DNA from: DATHZQ01 sp963823505
GTDB lineage: Bacteria; Actinomycetota; Acidimicrobiia; Spongiisociales; UBA5794
Length of the DNA: 64,000 nucleotides
Direction: 5' to 3'
NCBI GenBank assembly: GCA_963823505.1
Contig: CAWGLY010000005.1
Location: 1,116,001-1,180,000 of the forward strand
The notes under the pieces are model-generated. The model did not search any database. It saw nothing but the letters and a program-made list of their open reading frames with translations, and was not told the origin of the DNA. The stretch's first letter is position 1. Each line of letters starts with the position of its first letter. Positions 43,041-51,973 of this stretch are shown piece after piece. A program made the position numbers and the translations under genes.

Positions 43041-43308
43041 AGTTGCGAAGCGTGACCCGGAGCTGCGAAGCGTGACCCGGAGTTGCGAAGCGTAACCCGG
43101 AGTTGCGAAGCGTAACCCGGAGTTGCGAAGCGTAACCCGGAGCTGCGAAGCGTAACCCGGAGCTGCGAAGCGTAACCCGGAGCTGCGAAGCGTAACCCGG
43201 AGCTGCGAAGCGTAACCCGGAGTTGCGAAGCGTGACCCGGAGTTGCGAAGCAACTCCCAAGGAACGCGAAGCGTTCCCAGCAACCTCCCAAGGAACGCGA
43301 AGCGTTCC
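43041..43308. repeat. Array of 20-bp repeats with two palindromes
   Basis: Ten complete 20-bp units AGYTGCGAAGCGTRACCCGG lie from 43041 to 43240, with C/T at base 3 and A/G near base 14. A last half unit leads into CAACTCCCAA and two GGAACGCGAAGCGTTCC palindromes (43261-43277, 43292-43308). The last part is the same module as in the 74-bp repeats at 1702. It fills the 334-base gap between recG and rsmD and has no own gene. It is not a CRISPR array: there are no unique spacers. Confidence 0.9.
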
Positions 43309-43316
43309 CGTTCGCG

Positions 43317-45497
43317 TCAGCTGCGGAACAGCCACTTCACGTCTTCGCCGAGCAGCATGCGGACTTCTTCGCGAATCTCGGTGTGCTGATCGAGGTCCGG
43401 GTCGGCATCGACGATGGCAAACGCTTCGCGACGGGCGGCGACGAGGAGATCGGCGTCACGCAGGATGTCGGCGAGTTTCAGATCCTTGAGCCCCGCCTGC
43501 TTGGTGCCGAACACGGTGCCCTGGCCCCGAATCCGCAAGTCCTCCTCGGCAAGCCGGAATCCGTCGGTGGTCTCGACCATCGCCGCCATGCGGGCTTCGC
43601 CGTCCTCGGTGGTGGGCTCGGCGATGAGGACACACGTTGCGGCGTGGGCACCTCGACCGACGCGGCCGCGGAGCTGATGGAGCTGGCTGAGCCCAAAACG
43701 ATCAGCATCCTCGATCACCATGACCGTTGCGTTGGGTATGTCGATCCCGACTTCGATCACGGTTGTGGCCACCAGCACATCGAGCTCCCTGTTGCGGAAG
43801 GCGTGCATGACCCGGTCTTTCTCATCAGGTCGGAGCTGCCCATGGAGCAACCCGAGCCGCAGATCGGGGAAGACCCCCTGCAGGCGGAGATGCTCTGCGG
43901 TCGCGGAAGCCACTTCGAGCTTGTCGCTGTCCTCGACGAGCGGGCACACGACGAAGGCCTGACGGCCCCCCGCCACCTCCTCCCGGATCAGCTCGTACAC
44001 CAATTCCAGCTCGTGTGGCTTCTTGGCGATGAGTCGAGTGACCACTGGAGTACGCCCTGGGGGCATCTCGTCGAGCACGGACACATCGAGGTCCCCGTAC
44101 AGGGTCATGGAGAGGGTCCGCGGGATCGGCGTCGCCGTCATGATCAGGAGATCGGGGTCGTAGTCGGCCGCCTTGTCGCGAAGCCGCACACGCTGATACA
44201 CACCGAACCGGTGCTGCTCGTCGACGACCGCGACACCGAGCCGATCGAAGTGCAGACCTTCTTGTATCAGGGCGTGCGTCCCGATCACGAGATCGACCAT
44301 GCCGCTGCCGATCCAGCCGACGACGTCCGCCCTCTTGTACGAGCTTGCGGGCGCAAAGTTGACAGAGGCGTTGTTCGAGGTGAGCAACGCCATGCGCATC
44401 TTGGGTGCGGAGGTGGGGCGTCCCGCAAACAGACTGTCCTGGCCGTCGGCAGCGGCGGGATCGACGACGTCGGGCACGAATCCGGCCTGCTCCACAAGAT
44501 CGGCCATACCGAGATAGTGCTGCTCCGCCAGCACCTCCGTTGGCGCCATGACCGCTCCCTGGAACCCACCCTGGATGCCGGTCAGCAGTGCGGCAAACGC
44601 CACGACGGTCTTGCCCGACCCCACCTCACCCTGGAGGAGCCGGTGCATGGGATGAGGCGAGGCCATGTCGCGGCGGATCTCGTCGATCGACCGTCGTTGG
44701 GCGCCCGTCAACCTGTACGGAAGCGCCGCGACGAACCTGGCGACCAGCGGGCCGTCGACCGTGTGGGCGATGCCGGTGACGTCGTCGACCTGCCGGCGTT
44801 TGCGAACGGCGAGCGCGATCTCGAGACGGAACAGCTCGTCGAAGACCAGGCGTGTTCGCGCCGGCTCGACCTCTTCGAGATCATCGGGGAAGTGGATCAT
44901 CCGAAACGCTTCGTCGCGTTCGATCAGTTCGAGGCGCTGGAGCATCGACTCGGGCAGCACCTCGACGATCGGGCGAGCCCTGCGCAGCGCGTTGTGGATC
45001 GACACCCGCATCTGCCGCGACGACAGGCCGGCGAGGCTGGGATGGACCGGGACCACCCGTCCGGTGATCAACGACTCGGCGTCGCCGTCCAAACGATCGA
45101 CGTCCGGACTCTTCATCTGGAGCTTGCCACGGAACAGTTCGACCTTTCCCGAAAGAGCCACGTCGACTCCCTCTTCGAGCCGGAGATACGGGTTGAACCA
45201 GACGCAGTTGATCACGCTGGTGCCGTCGGTGACGCTCGCCTGGATCATCGTTCGGTTCCCACGAATGCGGCGGCGGCTCACCCGGGTGACCGTTCCTCCC
45301 ACAGTGACTTCTTCGCCGAGGGGAACGGCAGCGATGTTGAACAGCTGCGAACGATCCAGATAGCGGCGGGGCACATGAAGGAGCAAGTCGCCGACGCTGT
45401 GCACGTCGACGCCCGCCAGCTTCTTGGCCGTGCGGGGGCCAATCCCCTTCACCGAATCGACAGGGATGGTCGTGAGGTAGGACAGTGGGCGACCCAT
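43317..45497 (-). CDS. recG: ATP-dependent DNA helicase RecG
   Basis: The 726-residue helicase has an N-terminal wedge/OB domain (GGTVTRVSRRRIRGNRTMIQ), Walker A in LLQGEVGSGKTVVAFAALL, DEQH box VVDEQHRFGVYQR, and motifs TATPIPRTL and GRVGRGAHAATCVL. It drives fork reversal and branch migration. It is divergent from rpmB. Its end is 9 bases from the repeat array. Confidence 0.96.
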   Translation of the reverse strand: MGRPLSYLTTIPVDSVKGIGPRTAKKLAGVDVHSVGDLLLHVPRRYLDRSQLFNIAAVPLGEEVTVGGTVTRVSRRRIRGNRTMIQASVTDGTSVINCVWFNPYLRLEEGVDVALSGKVELFRGKLQMKSPDVDRLDGDAESLITGRVVPVHPSLAGLSSRQMRVSIHNALRRARPIVEVLPESMLQRLELIERDEAFRMIHFPDDLEEVEPARTRLVFDELFRLEIALAVRKRRQVDDVTGIAHTVDGPLVARFVAALPYRLTGAQRRSIDEIRRDMASPHPMHRLLQGEVGSGKTVVAFAALLTGIQGGFQGAVMAPTEVLAEQHYLGMADLVEQAGFVPDVVDPAAADGQDSLFAGRPTSAPKMRMALLTSNNASVNFAPASSYKRADVVGWIGSGMVDLVIGTHALIQEGLHFDRLGVAVVDEQHRFGVYQRVRLRDKAADYDPDLLIMTATPIPRTLSMTLYGDLDVSVLDEMPPGRTPVVTRLIAKKPHELELVYELIREEVAGGRQAFVVCPLVEDSDKLEVASATAEHLRLQGVFPDLRLGLLHGQLRPDEKDRVMHAFRNRELDVLVATTVIEVGIDIPNATVMVIEDADRFGLSQLHQLRGRVGRGAHAATCVLIAEPTTEDGEARMAAMVETTDGFRLAEEDLRIRGQGTVFGTKQAGLKDLKLADILRDADLLVAARREAFAIVDADPDLDQHTEIREEVRMLLGEDVKWLFRS

Positions 45498-45553
45498 GGT
45501 TCGTCGAGGCTAACGGGTCACGACGACACGCTCGGCCGGGCGCCGAGGGAGCA

Positions 45554-45574
45554 CCACCGTGACGGTGGTACACT
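45554..45574 (+). promoter_or_regulatory. Hairpin and -10-like site before rpmB
   Basis: A 6-bp stem (CCACCG, TGA, CGGTGG; 45554-45568) is followed by TACACT (45569-45574), a possible -10. The rpmB ribosome site CAGGAGG ends 11 bases before the ATG. Confidence 0.35.
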
Positions 45575-45604
45575 CGCTGCGCTTCTCAGGAGGTCTCCCT
45601 TTCC

Positions 45605-45793
45605 ATGTCATATCGCTGCGAAGTGTGCGGCAAAGAACCGTGGGTGGGCAAGCAGGTCAGCTTCTCCCACAAACGGTCGAGCCGCCGCTGGCTCCCCAAC
45701 ATCCAAAAAGTCCGGGTCAGGCACGGCAGTAACTCGAAGCGCATTCGGGTGTGCACGTCGTGCATCAAAGCCGGCAAGATCGAGAAGGTCTGA
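45605..45793 (+). CDS. rpmB: 50S ribosomal protein L28
   Basis: The 62-residue protein has the L28 N-terminus MSYRCEVCGKEPWVGKQVSFS, then KRSSRRWLPNIQKVRV and CTSCIKAGKIEKV. The two CxxC pairs show the zinc-binding form. It is divergent from recG and is followed after 4 bases by a cold-shock-like gene. Confidence 0.96.
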   Translation: MSYRCEVCGKEPWVGKQVSFSHKRSSRRWLPNIQKVRVRHGSNSKRIRVCTSCIKAGKIEKV

Positions 45794-45797
45794 CCTC

Positions 45798-46010
45798 GTG
45801 CAAGGCGTCGTCAAGGTCTACGACCCCGCCACAGGCGTGGGTGTGATCGTCCGCGACGACGACCGGAGCGAGGTGCTGCTTCGACCCGGCTCGCTCGAAG
45901 GCTCGATCTTCAGAACGCTGCGGCAAGGGCAGCGAGTCGTCTTCGAAGTCGAGGCTGACGGCGAGCGCACCTACGCTCGCATGCTCCGCTTTGGCTCGGA
46001 CGGATCCTGA
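45798..46010 (+). CDS. Small cold-shock-domain-like protein
   Basis: The 70-residue protein, starting at a GTG, resembles a short OB fold of cold-shock type: VQGVVKVYDPATGVGVIVRDDDRSEVLLRPGSL, then GQRVVFEVEADG. RNA-binding aromatic RNP motifs are mostly missing. It may be co-translated with rpmB. Function unproven. Confidence 0.7.
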   Translation: MQGVVKVYDPATGVGVIVRDDDRSEVLLRPGSLEGSIFRTLRQGQRVVFEVEADGERTYARMLRFGSDGS

Positions 46011-46167
46011 CGACTCGACAGGCGGCAACGCGAGCGGCTCGCCCTCACGAAGATCGGCTCGTGACGAGCCATTCGGCGCTATTGGCAACGCCTCACAGCC
46101 CATTTCCGCTTCCGTGCCGAATCGGTATCATCGAAGTACCCCATCGTCGCAACCCTTGGAGGATCTG

Positions 46168-46401
46168 ATGGTCGAGGCATACGTGCTCATCCAGACCGAG
46201 GTCGGAAAAGCGGCGCACGTCGCCGTTGAGATCGCCCAGATCTCAGGTGTGACGTCGTCGGAAGCAGTCACGGGCCCTTACGATGCCGTCGTCCACGCCC
46301 AGGCAGAGGATGTCGACTCGCTCGGCAAACTCGTGGTCGCTCGCATCCAGGCCGTAGACGGCATCACCCGCACCCTCACGTGCCCGGTGGTCAAGCTGTA
46401 G
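46168..46401 (+). CDS. Lrp/AsnC ligand-binding domain protein
   Basis: The 77-residue RAM-domain protein lacks any HTH: AYVLIQTEVGKAAHVAVEIAQISGV...SLGKLVVARIQAVDGITRTLTCPVV. TTGGAGGAT precedes the ATG at 46168. Stand-alone RAM proteins often form rings and bind amino acids. It converges on ddl. Confidence 0.9.
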   Translation: MVEAYVLIQTEVGKAAHVAVEIAQISGVTSSEAVTGPYDAVVHAQAEDVDSLGKLVVARIQAVDGITRTLTCPVVKL

Positions 46402-46444
46402 CCGACTGCCGGCCCAGAACCTCCCGGCACCGCACTCGTTCAGC

Positions 46445-47452
46445 TCAGGTGCGGAGAGCCAGTTCGACGAGTTCGTTGCAGAGGTCCGGATACGTCATTC
46501 CGCTCGCCATCCACATCTTGGGGAAGCCGGAGATGGGCGTGAATCCCGGCATGGTGTTGACCTCGTTGAGCAGGAAGCCCCTGCCGGATCCTTCGAGGAA
46601 GAAATCGACGCGGGCCAGCCCCCGGCACTCGAGGGCGGAGAACGTCCGCCTTGCCAGGTCCTGCACGGTGGCGACTTCGACCGCCGAGAGGGCGGCGGGG
46701 GCGACGAACTCGCTGGCGGCATCGTGGTACTTGGCCTCGTAGTCGTACCAGCCGGCAACGACGACCTCACCAGGCACCGACGCTCGAGGGCCCTCGAGCA
46801 CGGCAACTTCGATCTCTCGGCCGACAACCGCCTCCTCGACGATCACCTTGTCGCCGAACCCCAAAGCGAGGGCAATGCCTTCCTTGAGCTCCAGCTCAGT
46901 TGTGCACCTGGTGATCCCGACCGACGACCCCAGCTCGGCCGGCTTGACGAAGACCGGCAACCCCAGGTCGTCGACGATGCCGTCCGCCACCTGGGTGGGG
47001 TCGTCGAAGTCGCTGGAGCGCACGACGCGCCATCGTGCAGAGGGGATGCCGGCTTGCACGGCCAGCCGTTTGGTGAGGTCCTTCTCCATCGCCAACGCCG
47101 ATGACGTGACATGGCAGCCGACGTAGGGGATACCGGCGATCTCGAACACGCCTTGAATCGTGCCGTCTTCGCCAAACGGACCGTGCAGCACGGGAAACAC
47201 CACATCGAAGGCCACCCGCTTGCCCGCTACGACGAGGGTGCCCGCGGGGAGGCTGAGCGAGGCGGGCTCTCCTTGGGCGTGCATCGTGTCGCCGCCTGCA
47301 GCCGCACGCCACCACGAGCCGTTGCGATCGATCCCGACGGGGATGACGGTGTGGCCGCCCTCGGTCAACGCGGCGACGACGGCAACCGCGGACACGCACG
47401 AGACGTCGTGCTCCGCAGACCGGCCGCCAAACAGGACGAGGACATCCGCCAT
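46445..47452 (-). CDS. ddl: D-alanine--D-alanine ligase
   Basis: The 335-residue ATP-grasp enzyme has the N-terminal VLFGGRSAEHDVSCVSA, central ATP-binding KPAELGSSVGIT and the C-terminal LARVDFFLEGSGRGFLLNEVNTMPGFTPISGFPKMW motif. It makes the D-Ala-D-Ala dipeptide for peptidoglycan. Confidence 0.95.
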   Translation of the reverse strand: MADVLVLFGGRSAEHDVSCVSAVAVVAALTEGGHTVIPVGIDRNGSWWRAAAGGDTMHAQGEPASLSLPAGTLVVAGKRVAFDVVFPVLHGPFGEDGTIQGVFEIAGIPYVGCHVTSSALAMEKDLTKRLAVQAGIPSARWRVVRSSDFDDPTQVADGIVDDLGLPVFVKPAELGSSVGITRCTTELELKEGIALALGFGDKVIVEEAVVGREIEVAVLEGPRASVPGEVVVAGWYDYEAKYHDAASEFVAPAALSAVEVATVQDLARRTFSALECRGLARVDFFLEGSGRGFLLNEVNTMPGFTPISGFPKMWMASGMTYPDLCNELVELALRT

Positions 47453-47488
47453 GCTGCGAGATTACCGTGGCAGACCAGATGTCGAGGG

Positions 47489-48289
47489 TCAATCGGCGTC
47501 GGGTTGACCCTCGCCGATTGCGGCGGCGATGGCGTGGAAACCACCGTCGACATGGATGATCTCGCCTGACGTCATCGGTGCCCAGTCCGAGAGCAACACC
47601 GCCACCATCTGGGCGACGGGTGTCGGGTCGGCAGCGTCCCACCCGAGCGGCGCCCGTGCCCCCCACACGTCGTTGAACGCCGCGAACCCCGGGATGCCCT
47701 TGGCGGCAACGGTGGTCAGCGGGCCTGCGGACACCGCGTTGACCCTGATCGCGTCCCCACCCAGGTCCCGCGCCAGGTATCGGGTCACGGACTGCAGCGC
47801 CGACTTGGCGACGCCCATCCAGTCGTAGGCAGGCCAGGCCTGCGAGTTGTCGAAATCGAGGGTCACCAGCGACCCGCCCCCTGCCTTCTGCATCAAGGGC
47901 CGCAACCCGACGGCGAGGGTCTTGTAGGAGAAGGCCGAGGTGAGGAACGCCGTGCCGGCACTCTCCGCCGGCGTGCTGAGGAAGTTGCCACCGAGGGCGT
48001 CCTCGGGAGCGAACGCAATCGCATGCAACGCCCCGTCCACCGCACCCCAGCGCCCTTCGAGGTCGGCCACCAGACCGGCCATGTGCTCCGGGTCGTTGAT
48101 ATCGAGCTCGATCACGTCGGGGGTTTCTGGCAGCCTCTTGGCCGATCGCTCCGTGAGCCGTATCCCCCGGCCGAACCCGGTCAGGACGATCTCAGCACCC
48201 TGTTCCTGGGCGATGCGGGCGGTATGCCAAGCAATCGAGCCGTCGGTGAGAACGCCCGTGATGACCAGCCGCTTTCCGTCGAGCAGCAC
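47489..48289 (-). CDS. fabI: Enoyl-ACP reductase, InhA/FabI type
   Basis: The 266-residue SDR-type enzyme has VITGVLTDGSIAWHTA (NADH loop), FAPEDALGGNF, and the active site FDNSQAWPAYDWMGVAKSALQSV with Tyr and Lys in YxxxxxxK spacing. The pattern is close to mycobacterial InhA. The GTG start at 48289 has GGGAG upstream. It makes the last reduction in fatty-acid elongation. Confidence 0.93.
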   Translation of the reverse strand: MLLDGKRLVITGVLTDGSIAWHTARIAQEQGAEIVLTGFGRGIRLTERSAKRLPETPDVIELDINDPEHMAGLVADLEGRWGAVDGALHAIAFAPEDALGGNFLSTPAESAGTAFLTSAFSYKTLAVGLRPLMQKAGGGSLVTLDFDNSQAWPAYDWMGVAKSALQSVTRYLARDLGGDAIRVNAVSAGPLTTVAAKGIPGFAAFNDVWGARAPLGWDAADPTPVAQMVAVLLSDWAPMTSGEIIHVDGGFHAIAAAIGEGQPDAD

Positions 48290-48378
48290 AAGATCTCCCT
48301 CTACGTTGGAATGGTTGACGATGCTAACGATCCGGGGCAGAACAGGCCGCGCCACTCCGGCTCGACCACCCCGCCTCG

Positions 48379-48735
48379 TCAGCCGACGTTGGCCCAGGCG
48401 CGCAGGCCAAGACCCATCACGAAGAGCATCAGCAAGCCATACGAGAGCGCAGGACGCCGCGCCATCGTCGACCGGTACACGTAGGCCAACGAGAACGTGA
48501 TGACGATGACCACGCCGTAGAACACGTGGAATCCGTCCCCGGGACGCCGTCCTTCACCCCAAAGCCACAGGCCGGCTCCCACCTGGATCAACATCACGAC
48601 TGCAGCGACGGCCGTGGCGTACCGGAACGGCTTGGTCGGCTCTCGCTTCAGTGCGGCCAGCGTCACGCCCCACACCCCCACGAGCCCGGTGGTGACGACG
48701 GCGACATAGAACCAGTTCTGATGGAATCCGAGCAC
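48379..48735 (-). CDS. Four-helix membrane protein of unknown function
   Basis: The 118-residue protein has four predicted helices: FYVAVVTTGLVGVWGVTLA, FRYATAVAAVVMLIQVGAGL, FHVFYGVVIVITFSLAYVY and LSYGLLMLFVMGLGLRAW. Charged loops lie between. No domain is recognised. It lies upstream of fabI on the same strand. Confidence 0.7.
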   Translation of the reverse strand: MLGFHQNWFYVAVVTTGLVGVWGVTLAALKREPTKPFRYATAVAAVVMLIQVGAGLWLWGEGRRPGDGFHVFYGVVIVITFSLAYVYRSTMARRPALSYGLLMLFVMGLGLRAWANVG

Positions 48736-48746
48736 CCAAAGAGGTT

Positions 48747-48794
48747 AGAGCACCCGCGGCAGGTTGGGGGAACAGGGGCTGCCGCAGGTGCTCT
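48747..48794. terminator. Long hairpin between two membrane protein genes
   Basis: Arms AGAGCACCCGCGGCAG (48747-48762) and CTGCCGCAGGTGCTCT (48779-48794) pair over 16 bp with one mismatch around a 16-base loop. It lies between the 111-residue gene and the four-helix protein gene and probably ends transcription of the former; a CCTCTTTGG tract follows on the minus strand. Confidence 0.6.
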
Positions 48795-48806
48795 AGTGGG
48801 GAAAAA

Positions 48807-49142
48807 TCAGCGGGTGGGACCATCCGAGAGCTCGAAGGTCACGCCGGAGATGGAATCCACCCCGAAACGACCAGGGGTCGAGCCCCCGGCGGTCCCACCG
48901 TTGCGACGCGGCCGGGGGGCATTTGCCGCTGCGGCCCGCCGCTGACCTGAGCGCCAATCCGCATTCGAGGAGGGCAACAAGGTTGACACCGCAATCACGA
49001 GCAAAGGGGCGAGCACGATCGCAGCAATCGTCCACAAGGGTGGGACGACCATGTGCAGGGGCACCCCGGCGGCAACCGACAAGCCGGCGAGTGCCAGCCC
49101 CAAGGAGGCCAAGGCCACAACGACACCTTTGAGTTCAGCCAC
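48807..49142 (-). CDS. Small two-helix membrane protein
   Basis: The 111-residue protein has two hydrophobic segments (VVVALASLGLALAGLSVAAG, LWTIAAIVLAPLLVIAVSTLL) and a basic then Gly-rich tail. The GTG start at 49142 is supported by GAGGGGAG upstream. Function unknown. No partner in the area. Confidence 0.6.
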   Translation of the reverse strand: MAELKGVVVALASLGLALAGLSVAAGVPLHMVVPPLWTIAAIVLAPLLVIAVSTLLPSSNADWRSGQRRAAAANAPRPRRNGGTAGGSTPGRFGVDSISGVTFELSDGPTR

Positions 49143-49149
49143 TTTTGCT

Positions 49150-49469
49150 CCCCTCGAGTCAACGTGGCAACTGCCTTTTCGGCAGCCCTACCTACAAAGG
49201 TGAGACACAATCACGAATGGATTCCTTACACCGTTTTGGCGGCTTTTTGGTGCGTGCGACCCATGGCGGTGCGCAAATGGTGTCACCCAACCCCCGTCTG
49301 AGCGCCGATCAACAGTGTTTGACGGTGCTCAACATTGGCCCTGTCGCAACAGCCCGCCGAGGAGCACGCCCCCGACGAACATTGTCGCAAAGCCGACAAT
49401 CGCACGGGATCGCCGACGACGGGGATACGACCCGATTCTGCCGCGTGGCCGGTGCGCCATACTCACGGG
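49150..49469. other. Gap with stable hairpin, no gene
   Basis: In this 320-base divergent gap I see no gene. A CTGCC, GAAAA, GGCAG hairpin lies at 49170-49184 (minus-strand sense) 30 bases from the start of the membrane protein gene, next to a GGTAGGTAGGG-like stretch. This could be a 5' leader element of the minus-strand gene. Confidence 0.3.
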
Positions 49470-50693
49470 ATGCTCGAGGTCACCCCCCACGACATCGCCC
49501 ACGGCGGCGAAGCAGTCGCTCGCCTCGAGGGCAAGACGTATTTCGTGGCAGGGGCGATGCCCGGGGAGACCGTGAGCGGTGAGGTCGTTGTCGACAAGGG
49601 AAACTGGGCTCGCCTCGATCTCCGCTCCATCGACACGCCGAGCCCGGCGAGGGTGAGCCCTCCTTGCCCCCACTTCTCGACCTGCGGGGGCTGCCAGTGG
49701 CAGTACGCGGCTCACGAGACGCAACTGGAATGGAAGCGCACCATCGTTGCAGGGCAGCTGGCCCATTTGGGCGGCATCGACGACGCCGTGGTGCGTCCGA
49801 CGGTCGCTCCCGGTACACCCTTCGCCTACCGCAACCGCATGGATTTTCGCGTGGTGGACGGGCAGCCGGCCCTGTTTCGCGCCAAATCCAAGGTGCTGGT
49901 ACCGCTCACCGAATGCCTGCTGCTCGAGCCATCGCTCGCCGCGCTGTTCAGACGGCTGGGACCGCTCCACGGCGTGCAGAGGCTGACGCTGCGGACCGGG
50001 CTCCGCACTGGGGATGCACTGGCGATCGTCTCGGGGAAGCTGCCCGATCAGGTGAGGGAGTGGGGCGTGAACGTCGCCGTGACGACCCGAGAGGGTGTCA
50101 AGCCCTTCATCGGCAAGCCGTCGATCCTCGAAGAGGTCGCAGGAGCGGCCTATCGCATCAGCGGGCTCGCCTTCTTCCAGAACTCGACGGAGGGTGCTGA
50201 AGCATTGGTTGCACTGGTTCGGGAAGCGGCCGAGATCGGCGCCGACGACGTCCTGCTGGACGGATACGCCGGAGGCGGTCTATTCGCCGTGGCGCTGGGA
50301 GCGGCCGCCGGGCGAGTCATCGCAGTCGAGTCGGACCCCGTTGCGTTCCGCGATCTGCGCTACAACGTCCGTCTTGCCGACATCGACGCCACAGTGGTCC
50401 GCAGCCCCTTCGAGGACGCGACCAACAGAGTCGACGAGCCGTGGACCGTCGCCGTGGTCGATCCACCACGCACGGGTCTCGGTCGCCACGGCGTCGACAC
50501 CGTCGTCGCCGCCGACCCGGTGCGCATCGTGTACGTGTCCTGCGATGCGGCAAGCCTGGCCAGGGACGCCCGGCTTCTCGCCGATGCGGGCTACCGCCTC
50601 GACTGGGCGACTCCTGTCGACATGTTCCCGCAAACGTTCCACGTCGAGACGGTCGCCCGGTTCACCCTGGCCACGGGAGACGACCCCGAGTAG
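49470..50693 (+). CDS. RNA (uracil-5-)methyltransferase, RlmD/TrmA family
   Basis: The 407-residue protein has an N-terminal TRAM domain (EVTPHDIAHGGEAVARLEGKTYFVAGAMPGE), an Fe-S motif CPHFSTCGGCQWQ (C with three more in the region), the LDGYAGGGLFAVALG SAM loop and the catalytic IVYVSCDAASLARDARLL, in which Cys is the nucleophile. It methylates U54 in tRNA or U1939 in 23S rRNA; the cluster Cys favour the RlmD/RlmC group. The ATG at 49470 begins the homology; upstream codons are not conserved in style. Confidence 0.9.
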   Translation: MLEVTPHDIAHGGEAVARLEGKTYFVAGAMPGETVSGEVVVDKGNWARLDLRSIDTPSPARVSPPCPHFSTCGGCQWQYAAHETQLEWKRTIVAGQLAHLGGIDDAVVRPTVAPGTPFAYRNRMDFRVVDGQPALFRAKSKVLVPLTECLLLEPSLAALFRRLGPLHGVQRLTLRTGLRTGDALAIVSGKLPDQVREWGVNVAVTTREGVKPFIGKPSILEEVAGAAYRISGLAFFQNSTEGAEALVALVREAAEIGADDVLLDGYAGGGLFAVALGAAAGRVIAVESDPVAFRDLRYNVRLADIDATVVRSPFEDATNRVDEPWTVAVVDPPRTGLGRHGVDTVVAADPVRIVYVSCDAASLARDARLLADAGYRLDWATPVDMFPQTFHVETVARFTLATGDDPE

Positions 50694-50696
50694 CGG

Positions 50697-50912
50697 TCAC
50701 GAAGGCTGGATGTAGGTGGAGGCCGGGTCGACGTCGACACCCTCGACGACACACCGCAGCAGCCCGCTCGGGAACCGCAGCACGGGTCCATGGCACCCGT
50801 CGCAACGCAACGAGCCGGGCGGTGGCGGCATCCGGTCTGCAGAGGCGAGCGGTCTTGCCGCTTCGCGGTCCTCAGCGGACACCTGTCCTGGGATGACGGC
50901 TTCTTGGCTCAT
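50697..50912 (-). CDS. Small zinc-ribbon protein, end of pyrimidine cluster
   Basis: The 71-residue protein begins at ATG 50912 with AAGGAG upstream, 7 bases after the F420-type oxidoreductase. It has a CDGC motif and a single further Cys (LRCDGCHGPVLRFPSGLLRC), so a partial zinc ribbon or a thiol site. No family is recognised. Its position suggests a helper of the luciferase-like enzyme. Confidence 0.6.
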   Translation of the reverse strand: MSQEAVIPGQVSAEDREAARPLASADRMPPPPGSLRCDGCHGPVLRFPSGLLRCVVEGVDVDPASTYIQPS

Positions 50913-50919
50913 CGTCCGA

Positions 50920-51927
50920 TCACTCCTTGAAGTAGGGGATGATGTACTCGCCGTACGCATCCAGGGTCGCTTCCTGGTCGTCGTGCATCAGATAGATGCT
51001 GTAGTGATCGACACCAAGGTCGTGCAGTTCCACGAGCCGATCGATGTGATGCTGGATCGGCCCGAGGATGCAGAAACGATCGACGATCTCGTCGGGCACA
51101 AAATCGGTGGTCGGGTTGCCGGCCTTGCCGTGGTGGGCGTAGTCGTATTCCTGGCGGGCCTTGATGTAGTTGGACAGCGCCCGTGGGATCTTTGATTCAT
51201 CCTGGGCTCCGTAGCGGTTGACGAGGTCGACGACGTGGTTGCCGACCATACCGCCGAACCAACGCAGCTGATCTCGTTGATGCGCGATGTCGTCGCCTAC
51301 GTAGGCGGGCGCCACCACTGCGATCGTGAGCTCGTCTGGGTCGCGACCCGCGTCGGCCGCTGCCGAGCGCACGGTCTCGAGGGTCCAGGACAGGATCTGC
51401 GGATCGGCGAGCTGGAGGATGAAGCCGTCTGCGCTCCTGCCGGTCATGGCGAGCGTCTTCGGTCCGTAGGCCGCCATCCACATCGGGAGATCCGATCCTT
51501 CGTCGATCCATGGGATCTTCACCGGTGTGCCCTGGTAGTCCACCTCACGGCCCGCAACGAGGTTCTTGATGACGCTGATGGCCTCTTCGGTCTCGGCAAG
51601 CCCCTTGGGAGTCTTGCCGATGACTCGCAACGCCGAGTCACCGCGACCCATCCCGCAAACGGTGCGTGGCCCGAAGTGCTGGTTCAGCGTGGCGAACATC
51701 GACGCGAGCACCGTCCAGTCCCGCGTGCCGGGATTCGAAACCATCGGACCGACCTTCATGTGTTGCGTTTCGCTCAGCATCAGGCTGTAGATGACGAAGG
51801 GCTCCTGCCACAACACGTGGGAGTCGAAGGTGAACCCGTAGGTGAACCCGTTGGCCTCGGCTCGCCTGGTCAGTTCGAGCACCCGGGAGACCGGCGGATC
51901 CGTCTGAAGAACGACACCAAAATCCAT
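50920..51927 (-). CDS. F420-type luciferase-like oxidoreductase
   Basis: The 335-residue protein is in the luciferase-like (LLM) TIM-barrel family: MDFGVVLQTDPPVSRVLELTRRAEANGFTYGF has the N-terminal pattern, SNPGTRDWTVLASMFATLNQHF and the GRGDSALRVIG loop follow. The close group, TIGR03842-like, is usually annotated F420-dependent and is often found with hydantoinase and aminotransferase genes. In this cluster it is a candidate for uracil or dihydropyrimidine ring chemistry. The flavin or F420 dependence is inferred from family. Confidence 0.85.
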   Translation of the reverse strand: MDFGVVLQTDPPVSRVLELTRRAEANGFTYGFTFDSHVLWQEPFVIYSLMLSETQHMKVGPMVSNPGTRDWTVLASMFATLNQHFGPRTVCGMGRGDSALRVIGKTPKGLAETEEAISVIKNLVAGREVDYQGTPVKIPWIDEGSDLPMWMAAYGPKTLAMTGRSADGFILQLADPQILSWTLETVRSAAADAGRDPDELTIAVVAPAYVGDDIAHQRDQLRWFGGMVGNHVVDLVNRYGAQDESKIPRALSNYIKARQEYDYAHHGKAGNPTTDFVPDEIVDRFCILGPIQHHIDRLVELHDLGVDHYSIYLMHDDQEATLDAYGEYIIPYFKE

Positions 51928-51973
51928 GGGCTCAACCTACCGGACCAAACTGCGCTGTGCCTGCGGCCCGGTG

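Noticed and set aside
42983..43291. 103-codon N-terminal extension of RsmD
   Set aside because: The extension translates the 20-bp repeats, while the family start MRIIAGVAKGRRL lies at 42982.
43041..43308. CRISPR array
   Set aside because: The 20-bp units are contiguous with no unique spacers and no cas genes are near.
43383..46010. Very long open frame (875 codons) on the plus strand opposite recG
   Set aside because: It is antisense to a clear RecG and keeps open only because of GC-rich codon structure. Only its last 70 codons (from GTG 45798) form a plausible gene, which is listed separately.
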